Assembly (NCBI RefSeq): GCF_020497125.1
Contig: NC_059075.1
Coordinates: forward strand, 27,440,003 to 27,504,002
Direction: 5' to 3'
From: Mauremys mutica
Lineage: Eukaryota > Chordata > Testudines > Geoemydidae
Length of the DNA: 64,000 nt
The position numbers and the translations under genes are program-made. Under the pieces are notes generated by a model that saw only the letters and a program-made list of their open reading frames with translations, was not told the DNA's origin and did not search any database. Of this stretch, positions 34,699-45,853 are shown piece after piece (the stretch's first letter is position 1; the number at the start of each line of letters is the position of its first letter).

Positions 34699-34916
34699 GC
34701 AGTGCAGTTGTAGTCATGTTGGTCCCAGGATAGCAGAGAGACAAGGTGGGTAAGGTAAGATCTTTTATTGTTGGTGAGTGAGACAAGCTTTTGAGCTTGC
34801 ACAGATCTCTCCAGACCTGAAGGAGAGCTTGGTGAAAGCTCAAAAGCTCATCTCTCTCACCAACAGAAACTGGACCAATAAAAGATCTAACCTCACCCAC
34901 CTTGTCTCACTAATAT
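34699..34916. mobile_element. Palindromic Penelope-like element, second family
   Basis: An inverted dimer: GAGACAAGGTGGGTAAGGTA at about 34738 and its complement ending near 34910, with a centre at about 34815. The outer left part GTTGGTCCCAGGATAGCAGA is the inverted form of the terminal CCTGGGACCAAC seen at 33.83 kb. Confidence 0.7.
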
Positions 34917-36220
34917 TATGTTAGTCAGAAATATAAGCAGACAGGACTTGAAATGTACCACAGGAAGCAAATCTGTTGAGCAAAGAGAAGGCATTTTTAC
35001 ACAGAGCCGGATCCAGTGTCTGTGAAAGTAAATGGTGAGAATCCCATCAACTTCAACAAGTGTTGGCTAAGCCCATAGTCACCCTGACTGTAACTGCCAC
35101 TTTAAACTCTGTTTCGAAGTCAGAGGATGAAATCCTGGCCCATTAAAGTTAATGGTAGTTTTGCCATTGAGTTCCCTGGAATCAGGATTTCACCCATATT
35201 CTTCTGTTTTCTAAGCAGAGGAGCAGGTGGTTATATCTTAGAACAACACAGCTCAAACCCAGATTGCTGTTTGAAATGCTGAGTATAAAACCAAAATCTA
35301 ATAGTGTTAGCCTTTATAATGTATCACCATGGCAAGCTGCCTAGCAGTTTCCTATCATGTTTCTGAAAATCTGTGGTGGGTATTTTAATCTGTATTTCAC
35401 CTGTCAGTTATATAATTGGAGAGGAATTTGGGAGGGGAGGAGACAAACTTTGTCCTTAAAATCATTTCTTTCTTTAAAAATAATACATGCACAGATGCTA
35501 TCCAATATGTCTTACACTGGAGGAGTAAGTTTTTATTTTTATATGGCTGCCATTTTCTTTCAATAAAAGTTACAATATAACAAGCCCTACCTTGCAGATA
35601 AAAGGCCAACATCAATTGGTTTTCACCCAAGTGCGAGACAATATCCTAATGACCCCGGAAGACTGTGTTAAGATACAAGATTATGTGCTGAAATAAAACA
35701 TATGAAACTCTGTTGGATTCACGTTTAGTTTGTTAGTTATTTATTTTTATTAAGAAAGAAACAGACTTCTGCTTAGGTTTTTATGCCATGTCCTTCACTG
35801 TGGTATCTGAAAAACTGTAGTGCACCATGAGCCTCAGAAACAATTATTGTTAGGTAAAGAAACCAATTCTAAGGAGCTCCCAGGCCCTTGAATAACCTAG
35901 TCTTTACTTTCAGAAATCAGTTCAGTGATTTCTGCATAAAATCAGGCAATATCCAAAATGATGATGATGAGTTAAAATTTATGTTTCAGTAAGCAAACGG
36001 ATTGGAACTAGATGCTATACAACTAACATATAGTGAAAGACAGTTCCTGCCCCAGACAGATTACAAATACTGTATGTAACATTTCAGCACTGACTAGAAG
36101 CTACTGTAGGAAACTTTGTAGCAGTCATTAACAATATGCTCACAGTATTTAGTTATATTTTAGATAAATAAAATACTTCCATGCATAAAGCTCAGGGTGC
36201 ACATACAACACATAATAAAG
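34917..36220. other. Mostly unannotated; MITE-like and L2-like traces
   Basis: GATGAAATCCTGGCCCATTA with an inverted GGAATCAGGATTTCACCC (35127-35197) looks like a worn palindromic MITE. GAAAGACAGTTCCTGCCCCA near 36037 is a reverse L2 3'-UTR word. Nothing coding. Confidence 0.4.
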
Positions 36221-36221
36221 C

Positions 36222-36524
36222 CCTGGTCTACACACAGCCCCGGGGTCGAACTAGGGTACGCGAATTCAGCTACGTGAATAACGTAGCTGAATTCGAACTA
36301 CCCTAGTTCGAATGACTTACCCGTCCAGACGCCGCGGAAGCGAACTCCGCGGCTCCAAGGTCGACTCCGCCAACTCCTCCTGCCGCGGTGGAGTACCGGA
36401 GTCGACCGCGGCGCTTCCGGAGTTCGAACTATCGCGTCTAGATCAGACGCGATAGTTCGAACTCCGAGAAGTCGAACTCGCCGCGTCGACCCGCGCGGTA
36501 AGTATAAACGTACACAAAGATACT
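36222..36524. mobile_element. CpG-rich multi-hairpin DNA transposon
   Basis: Nested inverted repeats: TCGAACTAGGGTA / TACCCTAGTTCGA enclosing GAATTCAGCTACGT / ACGTAGCTGAATTC (about 36245-36314), GGTCGACTCCG / CGGAGTCGACC (about 36360-36405) and GTTCGAACTATCGCGTCT / AGACGCGATAGTTCGAAC (about 36421-36463). Ends GTCTACAC and GTTTATAC (reverse strand) suggest terminal repeats. The many intact CpGs are unusual for this locus. Confidence 0.7.
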
Positions 36525-37160
36525 GTCGTTACACACAACTCCACTACTTTCAGGGATGGATGTAAAGGACCAGACTCCTACAGTGAGTCAAACCTTATTC
36601 CCCAGTCCCTATCAGGCAAATGTCTTTAACAAGAAAGGTTTGTGATGCCATAAAGATTCACTACAGAAAAAATGTGAATAGATTACATATTGAAATTAAT
36701 TACTAAAACATACACCAAAAGGGTAACCTTGTACATCACTAAATTGATGTGCGGAACATATCTCCTAGTAAGACCTATGCTGCTCATGCTGCCAAAGACC
36801 ATTATCATCTGACAAAATAAATCCATTGTTCCCTGACAAATATATAGCACCTGCCATGTCAAACACACCATGAACTAATCAAATCAGATACATTGCCTAT
36901 ATAATGAAACAAATCACCTATCAAATCAGACATTGAAGGGGTGTAAGATATCCAACTACAGAGTTAAAACTCTGATGTAACTTGTGTTCTTCATCACAGT
37001 TCAGAGAAACTACACCTGTATTCCCCCTCTAAGGTCTAGCAATAGCACCCACCCTAGGTTCCAGCTTCCTCATCGGTCACTTCTCTTGGTGAGAGACCTG
37101 CATTTATCTCCCTCAGGACTAGGGTATTTAAATATAAAAATAAATATATGGAGATATACC
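36525..37160. other. No recognised feature
   Basis: AT-rich unique-looking sequence; no exon or repeat supported. Confidence 0.4.
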
Positions 37161-37161
37161 T

Positions 37162-37246
37162 TATCTCATAGAACTGGAAGGGACCTTGAAAGGTCATGAG
37201 TCCAGTCCCCTGCTTTCACTGGCAGGACCAAGTACTGTCCCTGACA
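37162..37246 (-). mobile_element. CR1 3'-end fragment
   Basis: CATAGAACTGGAAGGGACCT and GAGTCCAGTCCCCTGC give a reverse CR1 tail. Confidence 0.75.
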
Positions 37247-38250
37247 GTTTTGTTTTTCTTTTTGCCTGAGATCCCTTCCTATACTGTGAACTCCTAAGCA
37301 AAGTCAGACTGCCTAAGCAGGCCTGCTTCACTTCAGTGTAACTTCCTGCGGTCTAACTACCACACAAAACTCTTTCTAAGCAAACACATTTATTCTTAAA
37401 GTAAAAGCATTACACAGAAAACATTAAAGCAATAAAAGAACCACATACCTTCTAATAAGTCTACCACAGATGATCACTCACTCTGCCAAAGACTCTGGTT
37501 GGTGATTATTCCTTCAAACCCCACACAGGGCTTTTTCTTGTGGTCAAAGGTTTATCATAGGTTCAGCTCAGAACATGCATGCTCAGTCTTATGGAGTCTC
37601 AGGAGGCCAAAGTCCTGCCAATGCTTCTGTAAGGATTAAGCCCCACCTGGACCAAAGCATAGCAACAGCAGTCAATGCCTACTTGTGCTCTCATGTTCAA
37701 GTGGGATTCAGTAGCACAGGAAGCAGAGATATCAAAGTCCTGAGGAACAGAAGGATGTAGGAGCTGAAGCAGCAATCTCTGATGCCACCATAATGAGAGC
37801 ACAGCATGGCGGCTGGGTTCTGTAGGCTGCTCATTTGTGGGCTGCATATATATGATTTGCATTTTTGCTCAGCATTGTCATTTTGCATAGAGTACTGCTA
37901 ATAAGTCAAAGGTTCTGACACAGACATTTTGTTCTTCCCTTTCAATCTGAGATAGGCCAAGACACAAAACGCAGAAGCAGATTTCAATCATCCTAACATT
38001 GCTTATAGTTCAGCCTACTCTAAAGTTAAGGGCCATTTGAAATTCAGACAGCTATCTTCATTTCACAAAGCCCTTGGCCTTCGGGTATGTTTATTCATAG
38101 CCAAGGTTTTGATTTGGGCTACATGCTTAAACACTGCTCACAGATGGTTAGATTTTCATGGAATTTGTTATTCAAAATTATCCAAGTCTGTCTGTAGATT
38201 GTTTATGACAAATGAAAGAGGCTAATTGTTTGAATAAGTTGTTCACTACA
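37247..38250. other. Repeat-like sequence of uncertain class
   Basis: The part with TTTATTCTTAAAGTAAAAGC (about 37390) resembles a turtle repeat I recall only vaguely. No termini, coding frame or duplication could be fixed. Confidence 0.25.
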
Positions 38251-38254
38251 AAGT

Positions 38255-38329
38255 TTGTCCAGCTCAGCTACAGCTTTCCAGTCCTGGCTCTGACTGTTAC
38301 TCACTCTGTCACCTTGGGCAAGTCATTTA
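38255..38329 (+). mobile_element. MIR SINE fragment
   Basis: CCTGGCTCTGACTGTTACTC then TCACCTTGGGCAAGTCATTT is the MIR core in forward orientation, cut by the element that begins at 38330. Confidence 0.75.
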
Positions 38330-39769
38330 GGCCCAGATCCACAAATATATTGTGGCACCTAACTCCCATTGAGACTGTAAGCCTTGCTGGAGCCCTACGT
38401 ATAACTAGCAGTGTGAACCAAAGGCTGTGACCCAGAATAGGCCTGGCCTTGGCAGAACAACACCACACTAGGTATTAGCTAAGAGCAAGTAAGCACCTTC
38501 CTGACTGGAGAGGATGGTACAAAACCACACAGATCTCTCAAGTAACTACGTAAACACATTCCTAAGAAATGGTACAAGAACACACCAACCCCTCGTAAAG
38601 AGAAGGAGGGGATGACAGGATAATGGATGTTTTGTTTGAACTAGCAGGTACAAGGATAAGGGTGGTAACTAGCAACCTCTGGAGTGTAATACACTCAGGC
38701 TCCCTGTACAATGAATGGAGGGAGATGGACACCTAAGAATGGGATTCACAAAAACCAGCATGCTAGCCAATGGGAAATGCCAAGAGGAGGGGTGTGTCCT
38801 AAGCCCCACCCCTCTCAGGGAGTTTAGCATCTAAATTCTGGTTGCAGGAAGGTGCCTCCCTCTAGTGGGGATTCTCAGATCAACACCTTCAGCCCAGTGG
38901 CTAGAGAACTTTGCTGGGATATAGGAGACCCCTGCCCTGTTCAAGTCCCTTTTCTACCGGGAGTCAGTACCCCAACTTCTGAGCTTGGAACATTGGTGTG
39001 GGATACTCTCAGTCTTTCCTGTTGAAACTAGTCCACTGTGGCTAAATAACTAAGGAATTATTGGGCCAGAGAGAGAGAGCGAGTATGAGTGCAAGCATGA
39101 GAATGACGCTGTAGGCTTGTGGGTAGGGCACTCATCACAGACATGGGAGGCCCAGGATCCACTGCCCTGCTCTACTGACTCTAGTTATCCACAATGATGA
39201 AATAGCTTCAACAGGAAAGATGGAGGGACTCCTACATCAGAACATCCCATAGCTAAGTGACTAGCGCACTCATCTAAGAAGTGGCAGACCCACATTCAAA
39301 TCCCTTCTCCCCATGTGGTGCAGGGGGGTATTTAGCAGGGGGTCTCCGACATCCCAAGTGAGTACTCTAACCCCGGGGCCTAAAAGTTGTGAGGAAGGTC
39401 CTCTTCCCTTTGCCATTTTGTGAGAGCTTACCTGCAGGGCTCCAACCAGTAGGTGGGAGCTGAGTATGCTCGCTGGATCAGACCCCGCTGGCGAGCTAGG
39501 CATAGAAAAACCTCTCTTTCCCCAGTCTGTGCATTGGACTGGGACTTAAGCATTCATATGCCTGGGATCAGCAGTGCACATGAACAGAGGCAGAACATAG
39601 GAGTCAGAGAACTTTTACCAGAAACAGTTAGGTGCCAAATGAGTTGAGGCCTCTACAGAGTTTGGCCACAGCTGAGCAGGAGCTTTGTGCATACCAGTGG
39701 TGCCTGATTCTGGCATTTAAACACCAAAAGTGACAGTTAGGTGTCTAAGTTGCTTTGTGACTTTAGCCC
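38330..39769. mobile_element. PIF/Harbinger-type element, long copy
   Basis: Ends GGCCCAGATCCACAAA and GGGCTAAAGTCACAAAG (reverse strand), flanked by TTA (38327-38329) and TAA (39770-39772), in keeping with a TWA target. It shares internal words with 55.16-55.92 kb, including GGATTCACAAAAACCAGCAT and TAAGCCCCACCCCTCTCAGG. About 320 bp at 38378-38700 is absent from the other copy and looks like a later insert. No transposase frame. Confidence 0.6.
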
Positions 39770-39983
39770 TAAATGTTACTAAAATAAGCGAAGTGTTAGA
39801 TTGTTGACTATTGAGGGGCCATAGCTATTTATTCAAATTTATACCATGTGTCTAACAGTCCTCTATACACATTTACAGTAAAACATACCAAAAAACCAAC
39901 TACACTGACAAAGTGCAAACAATACTAAAAGAATGCCCCACACAGCTTCCAAAAGACAAGAATCACCCACAGCCTAGAGGAAG

Positions 39984-40164
39984 AGCCAAGATTTTCAAAA
40001 GCGACTAGTCATTTGGGAGCCCCGACTTCCAGCTGACTGTTGGCAATGCCTTTAAGGGCCTGGTTTTCAGAAACTGCTGGGCATCCACCTTTTGAAAATC
40101 AGGCCCCTTTATGATGTCTCAAAGTGGATACTCAGAATTATGAATACTTTTTAAAGTCTTAGCC
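39984..40164. mobile_element. Palindromic MITE, AAGATTTTC family
   Basis: GCCAAGATTTTCAAAAGCGA then CTAGTCATTTGGGAGCCC, with the inner inverted pair GGGCCTGGTTTTCAGAAA / TTTTGAAAATCAGGCCCC. Confidence 0.75.
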
Positions 40165-40339
40165 ACAATAAATGGATTTGCTTTTCAACATGCCCTGGAA
40201 GTCAGACTACGAATCTGTGAAACTCTGGCTCTGCTGGGAAAGGATGCCCCAAAGTTGCAGACCCTCCAACTGAAAACATCCTGGATGTAAAAAATTACAT
40301 GCTGTCAGCTTGAGCAACCCAGCCATCATCAGCTGTCAA

Positions 40340-41130
40340 AAATTGCTTTAAGGGAGCCAATGTAGAAATATAATGTGCTTGTGCTGCATATGTGGGGATT
40401 TGTGCATATATACTGTATGCTAAAGCCTGTTTCACTGTCTCTTGCTCTCTGAAGTTGATCATTAACTGAGTGCAATTACAATCCTCTCATGATAATAGAT
40501 CACTCATCATTAAATATCTTTAATGTGTTCAAATAAAATATTTGTATATTTTGTCAGATAAATGATCTTGTTCATTGCCTCATGCTGTAATTTGAAATAG
40601 GAATTATTGGGCCTTAATTATTGGACCCTAAGTGGAATCATTGGACCTTGAAGGGTCTTAGTTTCCAGAGTACTAGGTGTTGTGCAATTGTGCAGCTGTT
40701 TTGGAACTTATTTGCCTAACAAGATCATCGTGTAGCATAACATTGAAATGAGCTGGTTGAGCCTGTAATTCAAGTAACATTTTTTATTTAGAATACGATA
40801 ACTTTCAGCTGCTTTGTTACTGTCTACACCGTAATGGAGTTCAGTGTCACCGAAGCACACGTTCCTGCATTTGATATGGTGCTCGGAGCTTGTTTAGAGT
40901 TTTCCTCCTGAGCAATTTGTGTAATAGCCTGGCAATACACAATCTGTGGCGGTTCTAGCCAAGTGATGTTTTTAATTCATTTGGAAACAAGACTCTGAAT
41001 ATCATATCAGCATATTGATAGCAAGATTTCTAAGCCATCTGATTCACATTCCCCTCTCTGATTTTCTCATGTAGTTACAAATGGGCCACAGTTTTGTTAC
41101 AGGATCTATTCCATTGTGTGGGGTTTTATT
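40340..41130. promoter_or_regulatory. Candidate conserved non-coding block
   Basis: The longest repeat-free stretch upstream of the gene, rich in regulator-like words: TGCAATTGTGCAGCTGTTTT, AATGATCTTGTTCATTGCCT, TCATTAAATATCTTTAATG, GGTTGAGCCTGTAATTCAAG. No long frame. Conservation is suspected from its lack of repeat debris and could not be measured. Confidence 0.3.
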
Positions 41131-42421
41131 AATATGAATTAGTGTTAGAGACAATCTGCTGAACAAGCCAGGATTGTCTTGTAGTACTATAGGCAGAGAG
41201 CTTGGGGAGCTGCATTTGGGTTCTGGACCAACAGCAGAAAGTCACAAAGTCCAACTGACAGAGGCACCTGGCCTTCCAAAATAATCAAACATTTCCATTG
41301 TCAGGGTTTAAACCCTTCCTTCAGCACAGCCTCAGACCCTGCTCAAGCAAAGAACTTTCATGAGTATGGTCTATCAGGCTCAGTGCAGTCAAATTTTGAT
41401 TAGTACAATATGAAGCAACTCACTTTGTATTTACCTCCAATTATTTGGTGTCTGTGCATTTACATAGGAGTTCAATCTGATAGGAAAGGGGAATGTTGCC
41501 CTAAATTTTGCCTTCTTTACTTTGCAGCCTTTATTTTTCAGGGTGCTACTCCAAGGATTTTTCAGGCAAGTGAAGAGAAAAGCTGTTTTTACCATACCAA
41601 GAGTTGCTACATCAGGCATCTGTATTGCAAGATTTTACAAGATTTGTTCCAGGAAATGTTTGCTATTTTTAATGTTTGTGTTTATTTTTGAGATGCATTA
41701 TCATCACATGAAGTAGATTAAATTCTCTCCAGATAGATATTGATAAATGGGTAAAAGGCTTGATGCAATGTGCGACGTATTCCATTTGGTAGGTGAATAA
41801 TCCAGTTCTCTGAGGGTTCTGTCTTTTTCATGAAGTGATGGACTGTTTTGTTTCTAAAAGTGGTATATTTCCCTGTTAGCTGTATTGATTTTATCATGCA
41901 GTGCTGCTCTCATTTGGCTTTGTCCATAATGTACGTTTCAGTAGCTAAGTTATTCATTTATATGAAAAACAATCAGACCATTCAGAATGTTAAGTTGAAG
42001 GATTAGTCTTATTTAATATTTATGTCCATTTCATCCGGAGGCCCACTTAAGAACCACAGCTCCATTCTACTAGGTGCTGTACAAATATAGGCCCAGATCC
42101 TGCAAGCTGCTCCATGCAGGTAGGTGTGTTTGCGTGGAATAGTTACTATGGTTGGGTTTGGCTGGCAAGTTCAAAGCTGCCAGTCAATTCAGGATTGCTG
42201 ATCAGAACAGAGGGCTGCCTGCTGAAGTTAGGATCAGACTCTGCTTTGGATGCCATTACATGGCTGTAAAATTAAAAATAAAAGACCATGTTTAACACAA
42301 GCTCTCCCAAAATCAGTTGGGCTCTCCATGGGTGTGAGAGCTCTGAGAGCCTGGGGCAGCTTGCAGGGCCAAGTCCATAATGGTAGCTACAATCTCTGCA
42401 TAAAAAATATTTGCAGTGCAA
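41131..42421. other. Mostly unannotated
   Basis: AT-rich sequence. CTACTAGGTGCTGTACAAAT (about 42068) is a reverse L2-type end, followed by a MITE-like GGCCCAGATCCTGCAAG (42092). The frame at 41410-41691 shows no domain. Confidence 0.35.
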
Positions 42422-42517
42422 GGCCCTGAGTCTGCAAATCCTTACACACTGTGAATAGTTCTCCTGGAGTCAGTGTTCAAAGCTAAGCATGTTAAAATGT
42501 TTTGCAAGATCTAGGCC
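42422..42517. mobile_element. Palindromic MITE
   Basis: GGCCCTGAGTCTGCAAATCC at the left pairs with GGCCTAGATCTTGCAAAAC read from the other strand, around the centre CTCCTGGAGTCAGTG. Confidence 0.65.
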
Positions 42518-42919
42518 TAAAAGGACGAGCATACAAAAATGGGAGAAAGTCACATACAAACAAAGTGTGTGTATAGACCTCAGATATTTGTTCTTGAATT
42601 GGTAAGTTTTGTAATTACTTTTTCTAGGTGTAAAACCAGGCTTTCTGTTGAGGTTTAAAAGGAAGAGTTTTCAAGAATGTCAACCATCCAAATGCCCACT
42701 CCATAGCCCCACACTCCCAGGAAGCCTGATCTTTAGGCCTTAACTTTTAGGGGCTGCTAATCAACCCCCTTTGCAAACATTTTTCAACACGGCAATAATA
42801 ATAAACCCCAATTGGGTCATCTGGTGTACTTTTTATGAAATCCTATACTCACATTTTTGCTCGGGTGGCATTTTATCAGAACCTAAAACCAGAAACTATT
42901 GTAGGAGAACTTACTAGAT

Positions 42920-43227
42920 ATGGGGTAGGTAACCTATGGCATGTGTGCCAAAGGCAGCATGCGAGCTGATTTTCAGTGGCCCTTGCATTGCCCAGGTCCT
43001 GGCCACCAGTCCAGGGGGCTCTGCATTTTAATTTAATTTTAAATGAAGCTTCTTAAACATTTTAAAAACCTTATTTACTTTACATACAATAGTTTAGTTA
43101 TATATTATAGACATATAGAAACAGACCTTCTAAAAAGGTTAAAATGTATTACTGGCACACAAAACCTTAAATCAGAGTGAATAAATGAAGACTCAGCACA
43201 CCACTTCTGAAAGGTTACCGACCCCTG
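42920..43227 (-). mobile_element. hAT-like MITE with perfect 8-bp duplication
   Basis: Flanked by TACTAGAT at 42912-42919 and 43228-43235. Ends GGGGTAGGTAACC and GGTTACCGACCCCTG are inverted. The AT-rich body with GAAGCTTCTTAAACATTT is one I recall as common in turtles, here in reverse orientation. Confidence 0.92.
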
Positions 43228-43235
43228 TACTAGAT

Positions 43236-44340
43236 ATAGCCACTATTAGTGACACATTCACTACTTATCCTGAGCTGCTTCTGCCCCCTTGTGACTATTA
43301 TGACTCTTTTTTAAAAGGTTTTTCCAACAGTAAACAGATAAAATAGTATGTCACCAGCCATCCCCTGCTATGGTAAAATCAGCAGGACAGGGTCTCAGAG
43401 AGAATAAGTGCTGGTGATGATTGCATGTGGAGACCCATTGTGCCCCCAGTGTGAACTTTGTCTTCTCACAGAAAAAGCCCCAAAAGGATCTGTGTGGATC
43501 CTTGGGGATGTGTGGGAGGTCAAGGTTATTCTGCACTATTGTACCTATTCTGGCTCCCACCACAGATTCCTGACAGTACAGCTCCATTGAAACTGTAGGC
43601 CCACTTTTAATTATAACTGCGTCTGCCATCCTGATGGGGTAGAACTCCATGGATGGGACAACACAGCTGCCTCAGACTGCATAACAATTTAAAAACAATT
43701 TCCATAGTGTTGGGGTGGGAATTACTTCATATCCCCAGCCTCTTCCCCAGCACAGAGCCCAGAATACAGAGAGGGAGGATTGGTGCCCCAGAGCTGGTTA
43801 AGCCCCCGACTGCATCAGAAGTAGGGCCCTTCATTTTCAGGGGTTTGTATTCCATTTTTCCCAGGAATTTATCAGTGTTTATTACCACAACAACAAAAAC
43901 AGGTGAAAATCAGTGCAAAAAATATTAATTTTTCTGGGTAAATATCAGGGTTTATTTTGGTGGATGGAAAGACAGGGGGAAAAGTAGTAAGTAGATTGAT
44001 GCTTTGAATTCTGTTCATCAGTGTGGTTTGCTGCAGAACTAAAACAGAACTCAAAACACAATGCCATCTCTGTGTTTAAGAAAACTATGTATCTCTAATC
44101 CCTAAATAAAACTTTTCATTTGAATAAACAGTTTACTGTTGTAGACTTAGAATTATTAGCCTCTAAATATTTACATTTAATAATTTGGCCACACCATTTG
44201 CAGCGCACACACTCAACTTCAGCCTTTTCTCCTGTTTGTTTTTTTAAAACTTTTGATCTGATACAGATTTTCATTTTCTTCCCATTTTAGTTTGTCAAAA
44301 CTTTAAACCATTACCTGCTATCAGCTTCAAATGTGTACGT
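43236..44340. other. Mostly unannotated, with a probable hAT body
   Basis: GTAGGGCCCTTCATTTTCAG (43823) to about 44000 resembles a turtle hAT-type repeat, but no end pair could be found. Frames at 43351-43650 and 43653-43928 show no domain. Confidence 0.35.
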
Positions 44341-44359
44341 GAGATTCATATATGTTCAG

Positions 44360-44960
44360 ATCTACGTTCCCTGTAAGCTGCACAGCCGTGCAGCAGCCTA
44401 TTTAGTACTGTGCAGGCGCTCCGGGAACCCGCCCGGGGACCTGGCACAGCCAGGGGAGGGGTGCCCCTCCCCTGGCCCCAGCCCAGCCCAGCCCCCAACC
44501 TGCCAGGGCACCACTACCCCGGCCTGAACCCGGGTGGCATGGCCTGGACCCAGCCATGGCCCAAACGGCCCGGCCCAAACCTATCACATGGCACCCCTTC
44601 CCGAACTCTGCCCTGGCCAGGACCTGTCATAGCCAGGGTGCCCTTCCCTGAACCCAGCCCTGGCCTGGACCTGCAGGGGCGACTATCCTGTATCCCCAGC
44701 CACGGAGCTGCCACTGCGGGGAGAGACGCCTCTCCCCCACAGCCTAGGTGCTGCTGCGGGGAGAGAGCTAGGGGCAAGTCCTCTCTTCCCGCCGTAGCCC
44801 CGGAGCACCCTCCTGCACCCCAAACTCCTTATTCCTGGCCCCACCCCAGAGCCCACACCCCCAGCTGGAGCCCTCCCCTCACCCCTAATTCCAGACACCT
44901 GCTTGCCCCATAGTCCTTTGTGGGAAGTTCCACACAATACATGGGTAAACATTTTGCATC
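44360..44960. mobile_element. GC-rich DNA-transposon-like repeat
   Basis: Starts GTTCCCTGTAAGCTGCACAG and carries a C-rich array (CCTGGCCCCACCCCAGAGCC) that is the reverse complement of units in the hAT at 26.73 kb. No ends or duplication fixed; the long proline-rich frames here are by-products. Confidence 0.45.
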
Positions 44961-45029
44961 CCACCTCAGCCCTTCCCCTATCCTCAGGGTGATCATGCAG
45001 TTGGGAGAAGAATGTCTTTTTAGTAAGTA

Positions 45030-45320
45030 AATATTTATTCATGTCTGACTATCAGTGACATCATAGCAGAATTTTTGGAATTCTTTACAATCCATTGCCA
45101 TCTTCAAGCACTTAGCAGCTGACCTTCTAGTGATCTGCCGCACATCCTTCCATGTCCTTTCTAGTTGTCCCCTACTACGATGACCTTCCACCATTCCTTC
45201 CCTAATAACTTTCTCAAGACTATTCTCATTCTATACCTAGAGTGACCCAAGTATACAAGTCTGCATCTGATGACTTCTGATGTCAGAGCCTGCTTGTCTC
45301 CAATAATACTTCTACCATAG
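45030..45320 (-). mobile_element. RTE-like LINE fragment, 3' of ORF (left part)
   Basis: On the minus strand (45176 down to 45060) a frame reads S-R-G-Q-L-E-R-T-W-K-D, then I-T-R-R-S-A-A-K, a C-terminal pattern typical of RTE-type reverse transcriptases. It continues beyond the CR1 insertion at 49985. No intact ORF. Confidence 0.6.
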
Positions 45321-45853
45321 CATTCACTCAGGCCAGGGCTTTATACAGCCGCGCACAAGCGACCAGGGGCTGCTAACAGGGAGTTTTGCAAGGGAGTTCT
45401 CCAGGTGAAGGAGGAGCTAATACAGCATCTGTGGGGTAAGTGACTGTCTGTAGTGTGTGTTTGTTTGTGTTTGGGGGTTACTTGCTGTGTGCTGAGCTTT
45501 TGTTTGTCAGTCTGTTTGTTTGGTTGGTTGTTTGAGGGACCGTGTGCTCTGGCTGGCAGTTGGAGGCAGGTTTGAAAGCTCGAAGCCTCTGGTAATTGGC
45601 TGAGCCTTAATCAGTGGGCGGGGCATTCACTCAGGCCAGGGCTTTATAAAGCCGCGCACAAGCGACCAGGGAGCTTTGTGAACAGGGGCTGCTAACAGGG
45701 AGTTTCGCAAGGGAGTTTAGAAGGGGAGTGGGAGGGGAGTGGGAGTCCCTCGCCGGCCGTAACCCCTTCCCTGTGGCCCCTCCCAAAACCTGTAAACCGA
45801 ACCACATTCCAAAACTCCTTTCTGTAAACCAGCCTTCCACTAACTAGGAGACA
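45321..45853 (+). promoter_or_regulatory. CR1 5' UTR with two tandem promoter-like units
   Basis: A block beginning CATTCACTCAGGCCAGGGCT occurs at 45321 and again at 45624, a period of 303 bp. Each copy has a TATA-like word (TTTATACAG, TTTATAAAG at 45643-45651) followed by GCCGCGCACAAGCGACCAGG. The first copy lacks about 16 bp (AGCTTTGTGAACAG) that the second has. A GT-rich stretch at 45450-45535 lies between them. An internal promoter is expected for CR1; the tandem arrangement is what is seen. Confidence 0.75.

Noticed and set aside
44410..44913. A 167-codon proline-rich frame
   Set aside because: C-rich repeat array shared with other transposons; no domain, start context or splice sites.
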